Of a stretch of DNA of 64,000 nucleotides, positions 50,969 through 60,241 are shown piece after piece. A program made the position numbers and the translations under genes. The notes beneath the pieces were generated by a model. It was not told where the DNA came from. It was given only the letters and a program-made list of their open reading frames with translations, and searched no databases. Numbering within the stretch: position 1 is the first letter of the stretch; every line of letters begins with the position of its first letter. The stretch is from Psychroflexus longus (GTDB taxonomy: Bacteria > Bacteroidota > Bacteroidia > Flavobacteriales > Flavobacteriaceae). The stretch is from the NCBI RefSeq assembly GCF_020164595.1, contig NZ_JAIQZE010000011.1, forward strand, positions 48,911-112,910. Reading direction: 5' to 3'.

Positions 50969-51415
50969 ATGAAGCGAATTAATGAATACAAAAAACTCTT
51001 TGGAGTTGAGAATACAATTGAGTTAAAGCCATTGAAAAAGGCTTACAGAGACCTAGTAAAAGAATGGCATCCCGATAAATTTCAGGCAGGTGACGATCGT
51101 CAAGCTGAAGCTGAAATTCAAAGTAGAAGAATTATTGACGGTTATCACTTTCTCGTTAGTATTGCACCGGAAACCATTTCAGCCAATGCAGAACAATATG
51201 CAGAATCTATTAATTCTGGCATCGCAGACTTTCAACATAAAGGCATGTTATTAGAAATTACCTTTATGGATGGCGTGACTTACGAATACTTCGGAGTTTC
51301 AAAACCCGTTTTTATAAAAATGATCAACAGCAATAAGCTAAATCGCTTTGCCAAGCGATCTATTTATCCTAATTATATATTTAGGATGGCCAAACGTGAA
51401 AATGTAGAAGCATAA
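50969..51415 (+). CDS. J-domain protein with KTSC domain
   Basis: A 148-residue protein. The N-terminal J domain has the HPD tripeptide at residues 34-36 in KEWHPDKF and should stimulate DnaK. The C-terminal half (LLEITFMDGVTYEYFGVSKPVFIKMI ... YPNYIFRM) is a KTSC domain, a small fold linked to nucleic-acid-related or stress proteins. No zinc finger or substrate-binding domain of full DnaJ is present, so it is a specialised co-chaperone. I chose ATG 50969; a GTG one codon earlier is possible. Confidence 0.9.
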   Translation: MKRINEYKKLFGVENTIELKPLKKAYRDLVKEWHPDKFQAGDDRQAEAEIQSRRIIDGYHFLVSIAPETISANAEQYAESINSGIADFQHKGMLLEITFMDGVTYEYFGVSKPVFIKMINSNKLNRFAKRSIYPNYIFRMAKRENVEA

Positions 51416-51450
51416 CCTAATAACTTAGTTTTACATACAAAACAATTAAA

Positions 51451-51481
51451 AAAATCACTAGTGTTTATCTAGTGATTTTTT
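51451..51481 (+). terminator. Terminator between the J-KTSC and desaturase genes
   Basis: An 11-bp perfect stem AAAATCACTAG / CTAGTGATTTT with a 7-nt loop and T tract. The minus strand also has T-rich sequence after the stem, so it may serve both convergent genes. Confidence 0.85.
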
Positions 51482-51540
51482 GTTTATAGAACTCAAACGT
51501 TTTAAACTATACGGCTATGACAATACTACAAAGGTGAATT

Positions 51541-52281
51541 TCAATTTTTAATCTTAATTGGTTTCAATTGGATCAACCCAAGAAAATCTAAAACACGAAT
51601 AATAAGATAAGTAATGTCGATTTCGTGCCATTTTTCTCCAAAATTAGCGCTGCTAGCATGTTTATGATGATTGTTATGATAACCTTCACCCATCATTAAG
51701 AAATCAAAGGGAAAAAGGTTTTTACTGGTATTTTTCATTTGATGATTTACATAACCAAAGATGTGTCCAAACCAGTTGATGATCACGCCATGGATAGGTG
51801 CCATCATGAATGTGATAGGCAATAAAGCCCATTCCCACCAGGTTGTGGCGAAAAATGCGAAAAATGCTATATAAGCAGCTACCCACAACAAACGCGACAC
51901 TCGTGAACTAGCAAACAGATCAAAACCTTTCCACTGTGGAATATTTTTGGTGAATTTTGAATCCACTTCTACTTGTTGGGTATTGATGTCCTGATATATG
52001 GTTTTTGTTTTCCACATCATAGCAAATAAATTAGTATCGTGAGAAGGGGAGTGAGGATCCTTTTCGGTATCGGTATAAGCGTGATGCATGCGATGCATAA
52101 TGCCATAGCCATAAGCACTTAAGTAACTTGGACCTTGAAAAATCCAAGTCAATACATAAGTTACACGTTCCATAGCTTTTGACATGGTAAAGACCTGATG
52201 CGCCGCGTATCGATGCAAAAAGAACGACTGGAAAAATAAACCTCCGTACCATAGCACGGTTACGAACAGAAGAATCCACAT
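51541..52281 (-). CDS. Acyl-CoA/acyl-lipid fatty acid desaturase
   Basis: A 246-residue integral membrane di-iron desaturase. The three histidine boxes are HRYAAH (residues 23-28), HRMHHAYTD and HNNHHKHASSANF; about four membrane spans surround them. It introduces a double bond in fatty acyl chains and so tunes membrane fluidity. I chose the ATG at 52281; the frame is open 19 codons upstream from a TTG, but the homologous proteins begin just before the first hydrophobic span. It lies 68 nt downstream of a Crp/Fnr gene on the same strand. Confidence 0.9.
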   Translation of the reverse strand: MWILLFVTVLWYGGLFFQSFFLHRYAAHQVFTMSKAMERVTYVLTWIFQGPSYLSAYGYGIMHRMHHAYTDTEKDPHSPSHDTNLFAMMWKTKTIYQDINTQQVEVDSKFTKNIPQWKGFDLFASSRVSRLLWVAAYIAFFAFFATTWWEWALLPITFMMAPIHGVIINWFGHIFGYVNHQMKNTSKNLFPFDFLMMGEGYHNNHHKHASSANFGEKWHEIDITYLIIRVLDFLGLIQLKPIKIKN

Positions 52282-52349
52282 AATTTTTTTTAACAAAGGT
52301 AGGCTGAAGACTATCCTTAAACAATGAACCCAAGTCAATAAAATAAGTG

Positions 52350-52919
52350 TTATAAGCGCTTTCGAATGCGGCTTAAAGCTTGAGAAGTAACGCCGATGTA
52401 AGAACTGATGTATTTCAAAGGCACTTCTTGCAAAAGTTCTGGTCGTTCTTTAAATAAATTCAAATAACGTTGTTCTGCAGATAAATTGAGAAGGTGTTGT
52501 TCTCGTTTGGATTTGATCAAAAATAACTGTTCTGCAGTAAGTCGACCAATAAGGTTCCCGAGTTGTGTATGCTTGTATACCAACTGCAAATCCTCGTAAG
52601 TGATGCTCAGCATTTTTGTAGCTGCAAGCGCTTGTAATTGATAGGCGGAAGGTTTTTGCGTCAGAAACGAGTCATAAGCGCTGACAAATTCATCTTTAAA
52701 ACAAAATCCAAAAGTAATTTCTTTGGCTGGATCTTCTTTGGGGATATATAAACGCACCACACCAGATTCTATGAATGAAATATGATTCTCAACCTCATTG
52801 AGTTTCAGAAACACAGATTTTTTTTGAAAATAACGCGGTTTCAATTTGGAGGTAAAATAATCCCAATCTTCATCTGAGATATCTACCAATCGATCTAAAT
52901 AAGCTTTTATCTGTTCCAA
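52350..52919 (-). CDS. Crp/Fnr family transcriptional regulator
   Basis: A 189-residue regulator with an N-terminal cNMP-binding-like barrel (about residues 20-120) and a C-terminal helix-turn-helix (about 165-189, SSYIGVTSQALSRIRKRL). The barrel lacks the clear cAMP-binding Arg/Glu pattern. Several cysteine-poor Crp-like proteins of this size control membrane or stress genes in flavobacteria. It precedes the desaturase gene and may control it. The call to target is inference. Confidence 0.85.
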   Translation of the reverse strand: MEQIKAYLDRLVDISDEDWDYFTSKLKPRYFQKKSVFLKLNEVENHISFIESGVVRLYIPKEDPAKEITFGFCFKDEFVSAYDSFLTQKPSAYQLQALAATKMLSITYEDLQLVYKHTQLGNLIGRLTAEQLFLIKSKREQHLLNLSAEQRYLNLFKERPELLQEVPLKYISSYIGVTSQALSRIRKRL

Positions 52920-53180
52920 AAGTTAACTTAAAAATGAATAAAAAGCGAATATATATTCTAAAAATTTATCTTGCAGAATCATTAACATATTTACTTGGAT
53001 TTTGTGAATTGTAAAAAGCCAATTGAACCAGTTTTTTTTTGCAATCCCTTCTGCATTCATGACTTTGATTAAGCATAGAATCTTAATATTTCACCGTAAT
53101 AAATAAATTTTAATTCACATTTATAGTATGCTTAATAAGCCTTAGGCGAATAGTTCTTAATTTAGAGGAAAACTTAAAAT

Positions 53181-53906
53181 ATGAAGCTTCAGAAAATAGT
53201 CTTTTCATTTTTATTATTGACTTTGATATTGCCAGTCAATTCATGCCATAGTCAAAACGATTCCAATGGATCTGTTTATACTTTCAAAAGTGGGAGTTTT
53301 GACGGCATTGGAAAATGGTATAAAGGTCGTGAAATCTCCCATGTGATGGGCTATCAGGGCATGTCCTGGCTGGAACGTTCTGAGCGGGAACAGGAAGAAG
53401 AAACCAGCACGCTTTTAAAAAATATGAATTTAAAATCCAAGGATGTAGTGGCCGATATTGGCGCGGGTTCGGGTTATCATGTGTTTAAAATAGCGCCAAA
53501 AGTAAGTGAAGGTAAAGTTTATGCCGTGGACATACAACAGGAGATGCTGAATGCCATGGAGAAAAAGAAAAACAGGCTTAATCAAACTAACATTGAATTG
53601 ATTAAAGGCACTGAAAAAAGCACTAAGTTACCTGAAAATGCAGTAGATAAAGTCTTGATGGTGGATGTGTACCACGAGTTTGAGTTTCCTGTAGAAATGA
53701 TGGCTTCCATAAAAAGAGGTTTAAAACCGAACGGTAAAATCTATTTGATAGAATACCGGGCTGAAGATCCACAAGTGCCGATTAAACGTTTACACAAAAT
53801 GTCAGAAGCTCAGGCCGTCAAGGAAATGAGAGCTGCTGGTTTTGAACTGATCGAAAATATTGATAATCTGCCGTGGCAGCATTGCATGGTGTTTGGAATG
53901 AAATAA
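53181..53906 (+). CDS. Lipoprotein-like SAM-dependent methyltransferase
   Basis: A 241-residue protein with a putative lipoprotein signal (FLLLTLILPVNSC, Cys22) followed by a class I methyltransferase fold: motif I VVADIGAGSGYHVFKI near residue 92, VYAVDIQQEML, and the motif IV LMVDVYHEF. The segment GMSWLERSEREQEE just before the fold is typical of a group of exported methyltransferases found in several phyla. SAM is not normally available outside the cytoplasm, so location and reaction are unclear. The gene is alone. Confidence 0.82.
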   Translation: MKLQKIVFSFLLLTLILPVNSCHSQNDSNGSVYTFKSGSFDGIGKWYKGREISHVMGYQGMSWLERSEREQEEETSTLLKNMNLKSKDVVADIGAGSGYHVFKIAPKVSEGKVYAVDIQQEMLNAMEKKKNRLNQTNIELIKGTEKSTKLPENAVDKVLMVDVYHEFEFPVEMMASIKRGLKPNGKIYLIEYRAEDPQVPIKRLHKMSEAQAVKEMRAAGFELIENIDNLPWQHCMVFGMK

Positions 53907-54016
53907 AATTGATTAATGACTAACACTTCAAATCTCTATACCTTACATTTGTATTATAATTTATATTATGTAAAATAGAAGTTACCTGAATTTGAAGTTT
54001 CTTTCCTAATCTTTAT

Positions 54017-54595
54017 CTACTCTTCTTTAGGAACTTTTAATATATTAACTGAGCCTTCATAACGCATTGGAAAACGTTGTGAACTATTGATGTTGATAGT
54101 TCCTTTTAGGCTTGGATAAATTGTTAAATTAACCTGATAGCTTTCAGAATCTTCCCTGATGTTAAAATTCACCTGATAATGATCTTTTTTATCATATTTA
54201 GTAATCTTTAAATCTTTAGGGATACCCTTAAATTCAATCCCTGTATTTGAGTTATAGCCGCCTCCAAACTGTCGTTCACCAAAAAATGGTAAATTGGCTG
54301 TTACAGTATCTCCCTCAAATTTAAAAACCGCTGAGGATCCTTGTAAATTGATTTGTGATGCGTTATCTCCAGGCCTAAACAATCCCGCATTGGCCAATTG
54401 GGTTAAAGAATTTGTTGGCAGTGGTCTAGCGAATCGTAAATCAAACTCAAAGTATTTATCTTGTAAGAGCTGCTCCAATCTTTCATTTTCTTCGGCTGTA
54501 GCATCTCGGGAAATTCCGCAGGAAGCAATTATAAAACTTAGCAATAGAATTACTAAACTTTTGATCTTTATCTGGTTACTTAACTTTACTTTCAT
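54017..54595 (-). CDS. DUF4251 lipoprotein
   Basis: A 192-residue protein with a lipoprotein signal (LLSFIIASC, Cys26) and a DUF4251 domain: YFEFDLRFARPLPTNS, then LPFFGERQFGGGYNSNTGIEFKG and VNFNIREDSESYQVNLTIYPS. The domain is a beta-rich fold of unknown function, common in Bacteroidota. I chose ATG 54595; a TTG two codons earlier is possible. It lies 45 nt downstream of the FAD oxidoreductase gene on the same strand. Confidence 0.85.
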   Translation of the reverse strand: MKVKLSNQIKIKSLVILLLSFIIASCGISRDATAEENERLEQLLQDKYFEFDLRFARPLPTNSLTQLANAGLFRPGDNASQINLQGSSAVFKFEGDTVTANLPFFGERQFGGGYNSNTGIEFKGIPKDLKITKYDKKDHYQVNFNIREDSESYQVNLTIYPSLKGTININSSQRFPMRYEGSVNILKVPKEE

Positions 54596-54640
54596 CTTCA
54601 ATTTTCATTTAATAGTTCAAGTATAATGCCGAATTCTGAG

Positions 54641-55885
54641 CTAGCCTAAGTTAATGATTCCATCTTTTATTTTTGCAATTACTGCTTGAGCTGCAGATTC
54701 ACCATTTAGCATTGCTGCATTAATGGAGCCGTTCGCCAGATGGTCACCTGCTAAAAATACCTGATCCTTTAATTGAGTTTCAGACTTTGGTAACATATAA
54801 TTGACGGATTGCATTATTGGTAGGGCCTTTTCAATGTGATAAAATTGCTTAAATTCTATGGTATCAATACCAGCAAAGGTTTTCAGATCCTTTGTGATTT
54901 TAGATTTCAAATCCTCCATCGATAGGTGATGTGGTTTAACAATACTTACCGACAACAGGTGCTCATCAGCATTGGTTTTTGAGGTGTAATATATATTGTT
55001 TACTAATGATTCCTCATCTGCAATAAGTGCTATCATTGGTTCTTTAAAAACGCGTTGTTTGACAGATACATAAAAATTATCAACACTTTTCCAGAGGGTT
55101 TGCTGATTGTTCAGGTTTGATATCAACTGGGATGCTTCTGTTGCAACAATTACAAAATCAAAATCTTCTTCTTTTCCATTTTCAAACTTAATTTTTTGAT
55201 CCTGAATTGATTTTACAGGGGTATTAAAGTGAGTCTTTGTGTGTTTGAGCTGAGCCATCAATTGATTGGGAATGGCTTGAATTCCTTTTTTTGGAATGGC
55301 GGTACTGCCCTCACCAAACATTTTATAGACAAATTCAAATTTGCGGGACGACGTTTTTAATTCGTGTTCCAGAAAAATTCCTGTAAAAAAAGGTTTGAAG
55401 AAGTTACGGATAATGTCCTCGGAAAACCCATAATCCTTTAAGTACTGTAGAGTAGTCTTTTCTTTAGCTAGAAAAATGTCATCAAATGATTTCTTTTTTA
55501 GTTCTGTATTTAGCTTAAGCACCTTGAGTTTATCCGCTACACTACCAATTTTTGAGGTGAGAGTTGGCCATAATAAACTTAACCGTCTTAGTGGATCTCC
55601 TATCTTGTCTTGTTTTCCATTATTGTATATGATGGCACCAGGGTAAAAATGCTGCAACTGCAGTAAATCATAGTCCAGGTATTTTTGAGTAGCCGGATAC
55701 TGTGTTAACAGAACTTGAAATCCATGATCAAAAGTATAGCCTTCTTTATAATCGGTTTTCACACGTCCCCCTACCCGATCTGTTGCTTCAAATAATTCTG
55801 GTTTAAACCCTGCTTGTTCTAAATTTATTGCGGCTACAAGTCCGCTAAGACCTGCACCTACTATTGCTATTTTCTGATCCTGCAT
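54641..55885 (-). CDS. FAD-dependent amine-oxidase-like oxidoreductase
   Basis: A 414-residue flavoprotein. The Rossmann FAD motif IAIVGAGLSGLVAAINLEQAG starts near residue 6, followed by EATDRVGGRVKT, and the C-terminal FAD-binding segment is FLAGDHLANGSINAAMLNGES. The pattern is that of protoporphyrinogen oxidase, phytoene desaturase and amine oxidases. The substrate is not clear; a carotenoid or other hydrophobic compound is possible. It lies upstream of the DUF4251 gene. Confidence 0.88.
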   Translation of the reverse strand: MQDQKIAIVGAGLSGLVAAINLEQAGFKPELFEATDRVGGRVKTDYKEGYTFDHGFQVLLTQYPATQKYLDYDLLQLQHFYPGAIIYNNGKQDKIGDPLRRLSLLWPTLTSKIGSVADKLKVLKLNTELKKKSFDDIFLAKEKTTLQYLKDYGFSEDIIRNFFKPFFTGIFLEHELKTSSRKFEFVYKMFGEGSTAIPKKGIQAIPNQLMAQLKHTKTHFNTPVKSIQDQKIKFENGKEEDFDFVIVATEASQLISNLNNQQTLWKSVDNFYVSVKQRVFKEPMIALIADEESLVNNIYYTSKTNADEHLLSVSIVKPHHLSMEDLKSKITKDLKTFAGIDTIEFKQFYHIEKALPIMQSVNYMLPKSETQLKDQVFLAGDHLANGSINAAMLNGESAAQAVIAKIKDGIINLG

Positions 55886-56012
55886 TTATATTTCTTTTGT
55901 TGGTAAGTTCAAAAAACTAAGTGTTTTAAACCTCAAAATATTCCTAAATATTATTAGACCCTTTGATTAATGACTATTTTAGAAAAAAATATTAACCATC
56001 AGTAACAAAGAT

Positions 56013-56414
56013 ATGGGAGTCATAGCAAAAAATGATAGAGAATTAAAACTATATTATCATCCAGATAATAGAATTGCAAAACAGAGCATTGCTGTAGCAG
56101 AGGCTACCAAAGCAGATAAAGTTTTGATTAATCTGGAAGAAGTCAAGCTTACAGAAACTCAATGGGCGGAAATCGCTACATTATTGGATAAAAATCCTTC
56201 AGAATTGATAAATACAGATCACTCCTTAGTCAAAGAAACTTTAAGTGACAATCCTGAATTAGATGAGAATCAGGCTTTAAAAATTTTAACTCACAATCCA
56301 CAGGTTTTATTGCATTCAATAGCTATGCGTGGTAAAAAAGTTATTGAAGTAGAAGGTATCAATGATTTAATGAAATTGCAGGAAATGGATTCTAAAGATG
56401 CTAAGCTTCCTTAG
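56013..56414 (+). CDS. ArsC/Spx-fold protein without the catalytic cysteine
   Basis: A 133-residue thioredoxin-fold protein similar to the ArsC family: LKLYYHPDNRIAKQSIAVAE, then LTETQWAEIATLLDKNPSELINTD, and NPQVLLHSIAMRGKKVIEV. The usual HNPxCSKS active-site cysteine is replaced (HPDNRIAKQ), and the whole protein has no cysteine, so it cannot be an arsenate reductase. A regulatory or binding role like that of Spx is inferred. It is monocistronic with a strong terminator. Confidence 0.85.
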   Translation: MGVIAKNDRELKLYYHPDNRIAKQSIAVAEATKADKVLINLEEVKLTETQWAEIATLLDKNPSELINTDHSLVKETLSDNPELDENQALKILTHNPQVLLHSIAMRGKKVIEVEGINDLMKLQEMDSKDAKLP

Positions 56415-56433
56415 ATTTTAATGTTTAAAATTT

Positions 56434-56463
56434 AAAAAGCGCTCATTTGAGCGCTTTTTTTTG
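56434..56463 (+). terminator. Bidirectional terminator between the ArsC-like and aconitase genes
   Basis: A GC-rich stem AAAAAGCGCTCA / TGAGCGCTTTTT with a minimal loop and T tract on both strands. Confidence 0.9.
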
Positions 56464-56483
56464 TTTGAGAAATAACAGATAAT

Positions 56484-58445
56484 CTAGAGTTTTTCTTTAA
56501 AATCGTTTATGATTCCACCTTTTATTAAAATATCAATTTGTCTTCCACTAAGGGTATGTTTGGTTGTAATCGCTTTCGTTTCACCATTAGCTTTATGAAT
56601 TAAAACTTCAATTGGTTTGTTTGATTTTACTGAGTTGATAACATCTTTAAGTTCAATATCATCCCCTTGATCTATTAACTCATAGTCTGAATCTTTATCA
56701 AATTCTAAAGGTAAAATTCCAAAATTCACTAGGTTTTGCCAGGCAATCCTTGCGTAACTTTTCGCAATGACGGCAACTTGTCCAAGGTATTTTGGTGCTA
56801 AAGCAGCATGCTCACGACTAGAGCCTTGAGCGTAATTTTCTCCAGCGACAACTATATGACCTCCTCTGGAATCTTTTGTTTCCATGGCTCTATCATAAAA
56901 AGTATCATCAATCACAATGTATGAATATTTACTTATTTCTGGCAAATTACTTCTGAAAGGCAAAACTTCTGCTCCTGCTTTTAAAATTTCATCAGTAGAA
57001 ATATTATCGTTCATCTTGAGTAAAACTGGAACTTTATAAGATTCCTGAAGTTCAGGTATTTCAGGTAAAGTTTTTATGTTCGGCCCTTTTTCAAGTTCAG
57101 TAGTCTCACTATCGTCTACTGGAGCTACAAGCATATCTGTATTTATAATTTCATAAATTGGATATTCGAATTTTGGATACTTCATGCCAAATTCTTTTTC
57201 CAAATCTCTGGGATCTGTAATCTTACCCATGAGCGCAGAGGCTGCAGCGGTTTCTGGACTACAGAGATAAACTTGATCATCTTTAGTTCCACTTCGATCT
57301 GGGAAATTACGAGGCATTGTTCTTAGGCTGATAGTGCCGCTGGCTGGTGCTTGTCCCATACCGATGCATCCCATACAGCCAGATTGGTGAAATCTTGCTC
57401 CGGACTTGATCAGATTACCAAATGTTTTGTTTTCAATCATGTTTTGCATGATTTGTCTGGAAGTCGGATTGATGTCAAAACTGACCTCAGGACTTACACT
57501 TTTATCCTTTACAATAGCGCTTGCTATCCAGAAATCTCGTAATCCTGGGTTTGCAGATGATCCAATGACCACCTGGCTTATCGGTTTACCCGCAACTTCA
57601 GAAACTGGAACAACATTACCAGGGCTCGTCGGTAGAGCTATAAGAGGTACAAGATTATCCAAGATTATTTCTTCATGAAAATCATACTCACAACCCTCAT
57701 CGGCAAGTAATTCTGTCCAGTCCTCTTCCCTATTTTGAGATTTTAAAAAGCGTTTAGTCTCTTCATCACTCGGAAAAACTGTTGTTGTCGCACCGAGCTC
57801 AGCGCCCATATTTGCTATAACATGGCGATCCATCGCACTTAATTCTTTAAGTCCGTCACCATAATATTCAATGACTTTTCCTACTCCTCCTTTGACGTCG
57901 TGCCGCCTGAGCATTTCTAAAACAACGTCTTTTGCACTCACCCAATCTGGAAGTTTACCAGTAAGCTTTACTCCCATTACTTTAGGCATTTTTACAAAAT
58001 AAGGCTGACCGGCTATTGCAGCAGCAACATCAAGACCTCCAGTACCGATAGCCAACATACCTAAAGACCCTGCAGCGCAAGTGTGAGAGTCGGATCCAAC
58101 CATTGTCTTTCCCGGCTTTCCAAAACGCTCCATGTGAACAGGATGGCTTACACCATTTCCAGGACGGCTGAACCATAGCCCAAATCGCTGTGAAGCAGAC
58201 TTTAAGAATTTATGATCATCTGCGTTTTTATAATCTGTCTGGAGGAGGTTATGATCTACATATTGAACAGCAACTTCAGTTTTTGCTTTATCCAAGTTCA
58301 TTGCTTCAAGCTCCAACTGTACAAGTGTACCTGTTGCATCTTGCAAAAGTGCTTGATCTATTTTTATACCAATCTCTTTACCAGCTTTCATATCGCCTTC
58401 TAAAAGATGAGATTGAATTAGTTTCTGAGTAACATTATTTGACAT
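56484..58445 (-). CDS. Aconitate hydratase
   Basis: A 653-residue 4Fe-4S hydro-lyase that interconverts citrate and isocitrate in the TCA cycle. Cluster cysteines are in GSDSHTCAAG and GCMGCIGMG, and the swivel-domain active site has YAQGSSREHAALAPKYLG. The length and layout match the compact aconitase type (about 640-660 residues), not AcnA or AcnB of E. coli. The gene stands alone and diverges from upp. Confidence 0.93.
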   Translation of the reverse strand: MSNNVTQKLIQSHLLEGDMKAGKEIGIKIDQALLQDATGTLVQLELEAMNLDKAKTEVAVQYVDHNLLQTDYKNADDHKFLKSASQRFGLWFSRPGNGVSHPVHMERFGKPGKTMVGSDSHTCAAGSLGMLAIGTGGLDVAAAIAGQPYFVKMPKVMGVKLTGKLPDWVSAKDVVLEMLRRHDVKGGVGKVIEYYGDGLKELSAMDRHVIANMGAELGATTTVFPSDEETKRFLKSQNREEDWTELLADEGCEYDFHEEIILDNLVPLIALPTSPGNVVPVSEVAGKPISQVVIGSSANPGLRDFWIASAIVKDKSVSPEVSFDINPTSRQIMQNMIENKTFGNLIKSGARFHQSGCMGCIGMGQAPASGTISLRTMPRNFPDRSGTKDDQVYLCSPETAAASALMGKITDPRDLEKEFGMKYPKFEYPIYEIINTDMLVAPVDDSETTELEKGPNIKTLPEIPELQESYKVPVLLKMNDNISTDEILKAGAEVLPFRSNLPEISKYSYIVIDDTFYDRAMETKDSRGGHIVVAGENYAQGSSREHAALAPKYLGQVAVIAKSYARIAWQNLVNFGILPLEFDKDSDYELIDQGDDIELKDVINSVKSNKPIEVLIHKANGETKAITTKHTLSGRQIDILIKGGIINDFKEKL

Positions 58446-58579
58446 GATATTTCTTGATTAAAATTAATCTATAATTTACAAATTATTGAACAACTCTAAA
58501 TTTGAATTAACAAATTTTAAACTCTTAACTTCAATTGGTAACTACGTATAAAATAAATTACTTTTAAGGAAAAATAGTT

Positions 58580-59236
58580 ATGAAAATTCATGATATAAGT
58601 AAAAACAATTCAATTTTAAATCATTTTTTACATCAAATTCGAGATAAGTCTATTCAGAATGATAGAATGAAATTCCGAAGAAATATTGAACGTATCGGTG
58701 AAATTTTAAGTTATGAAATGAGTAAAACTTTAGAATTTCAAACCAAAAAATTTCTTACTCCTTTGAGTGCTTCGACTTATGAAAGCTTAAACGAAGAAAT
58801 TGTGGTTTGTTCGATTTTGAGGGCAGGTATACCACTACATAACGGAGTTTTAAATTATTTTGACGATGCTGACAATGCTTTTGTTTCTGCGTTTAGAAAG
58901 CAATCTGAAACTTCAGAAGATGATTTTGACATAGCCGTAGAATACCTGTCATCTCCTAGTCTATATGGAAAAACATTAGTTTTGGTTGATCCAATGCTTG
59001 CTACAGGACTTTCTATGCTCAATGTTTTAAAAGCTCTTAAAAAGGTTGGTACACCCAAATCAATACACATATTATCTGTTATTGGAACTCAGCCAGGAAT
59101 TGATTTGATTAGTAATTACCTCCCAGAAGATACACACCTATGGATAGGTTCTATAGATGAACGATTGAATGAAAAAGGGTATATTATTCCAGGATTAGGT
59201 GATGCAGGAGATCTTGCTTATGGAAAAAAAATGTAG
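58580..59236 (+). CDS. upp: Uracil phosphoribosyltransferase
   Basis: A 218-residue type I phosphoribosyltransferase that makes UMP from uracil and PRPP. The PRPP loop is VLVDPMLATGLSM near residue 133, and the uracil-binding tail YIIPGLGDAGDLAYG is clear; the CSILRAGIPLHNG segment also fits Upp. It stands alone, divergent from the aconitase gene. The presence of upp with deoC/deoD in the window shows salvage of both base classes. Confidence 0.94.
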   Translation: MKIHDISKNNSILNHFLHQIRDKSIQNDRMKFRRNIERIGEILSYEMSKTLEFQTKKFLTPLSASTYESLNEEIVVCSILRAGIPLHNGVLNYFDDADNAFVSAFRKQSETSEDDFDIAVEYLSSPSLYGKTLVLVDPMLATGLSMLNVLKALKKVGTPKSIHILSVIGTQPGIDLISNYLPEDTHLWIGSIDERLNEKGYIIPGLGDAGDLAYGKKM

Positions 59237-59281
59237 GAATTCTTAAAAAATTAATTACATTTATCTCAAAACTAACTACTT

Positions 59282-60127
59282 ATGACCAAAATTGCTACTA
59301 TTTCAGTTTTATTTGCTGTTTTAATGTCAGCTTGTGTTTCTAAAAAGAAATTTAATCAAGTTGAAAATCAAAGAACAGCTCTTCAAGAAGAAATTTCAAA
59401 TTTAAAATCCGATCGCGATGAGTGCAATGATAATTACACAAACCTTCAGGATGAAGTGATGTCTTACAAACAAAAGATCGCTCAATTACAAGGCGATTCT
59501 GAAGACAAAATTGAACTTACTGAAAGTGGTCAGGTCGTTTCTGAAAACACAAAATCTAATGTAAGAAGAGTTTTTTCCAAAATGCCGGTTGACCAGCGTT
59601 CTGAAGCTAAAACACTTGAAGATTCTATCAATATGGCTGTGGGTTACAATATCAAGTCCAACCTTTTAGTACAAATGAAAGATGAAGATCGAGTTGCTGA
59701 CGAAGCCATTGAAGTCAGTGTTGCAGAACCTGTTGTAAGAATAACTCTTACAGATAAAGTTTTGTTCAAGAGTGGAAGTTATTGGGTTGATAAAAAAGCA
59801 TACAACTTATTGGCAAGAATTGCAGAAGTGATAAATTCTGAACCGAACATGGATATACGTGTGGAAGGACATGCTGATGATTTGAAATTAGCGGAATCCT
59901 CTTATATAGTTGATAACTGGGACCTAAGCATAAGAAGAGCTGCTTCAGTTGTGAGAACTTTGGAAGATAAGTTTGAGGTTAGTGGGGATAGATTGATTGC
60001 TTCAGGAAGATCACATTATAAGCCTATAGCAGATAATTCTACTGAAGAAGGAAGAGCGAAGAATAGAAGAACTACTATCTTATTATTACCTAAGATCGAT
60101 AGGTATATGCAAATTCTTGAAAAATAA
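59282..60127 (+). CDS. OmpA-family peptidoglycan-binding lipoprotein
   Basis: A 281-residue protein with a lipoprotein signal (FAVLMSAC, Cys18), a predicted coiled coil (about residues 25-85, many heptads such as RTALQEEISNLKSDRDE), and a C-terminal OmpA domain (about 150-270). The peptidoglycan-binding residues are in the VEGHADD and NWDLSIRRAASV, then SEEGRAKNRRT-type (TEEGRAKNRRT) segments. It likely ties the outer membrane to the wall. It follows upp by 45 nt and ends with a strong terminator. Confidence 0.92.
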   Translation: MTKIATISVLFAVLMSACVSKKKFNQVENQRTALQEEISNLKSDRDECNDNYTNLQDEVMSYKQKIAQLQGDSEDKIELTESGQVVSENTKSNVRRVFSKMPVDQRSEAKTLEDSINMAVGYNIKSNLLVQMKDEDRVADEAIEVSVAEPVVRITLTDKVLFKSGSYWVDKKAYNLLARIAEVINSEPNMDIRVEGHADDLKLAESSYIVDNWDLSIRRAASVVRTLEDKFEVSGDRLIASGRSHYKPIADNSTEEGRAKNRRTTILLLPKIDRYMQILEK

Positions 60128-60141
60128 TTTGCTTTAACATA

Positions 60142-60181
60142 GAAAAGCCTGCTTAGTTTTTACCAAGCAGGCTTTTCTTTT
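60142..60181 (+). terminator. Terminator after the OmpA lipoprotein gene
   Basis: A 13-bp perfect stem GAAAAGCCTGCTT / AAGCAGGCTTTTC with a 10-nt loop, followed by TTTT. Confidence 0.88.
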
Positions 60182-60241
60182 ACAACAAACTTACTTATTA
60201 GCTATAAGTATCTTACAGAAAGTCTGTCTCTTTGTATCAAA

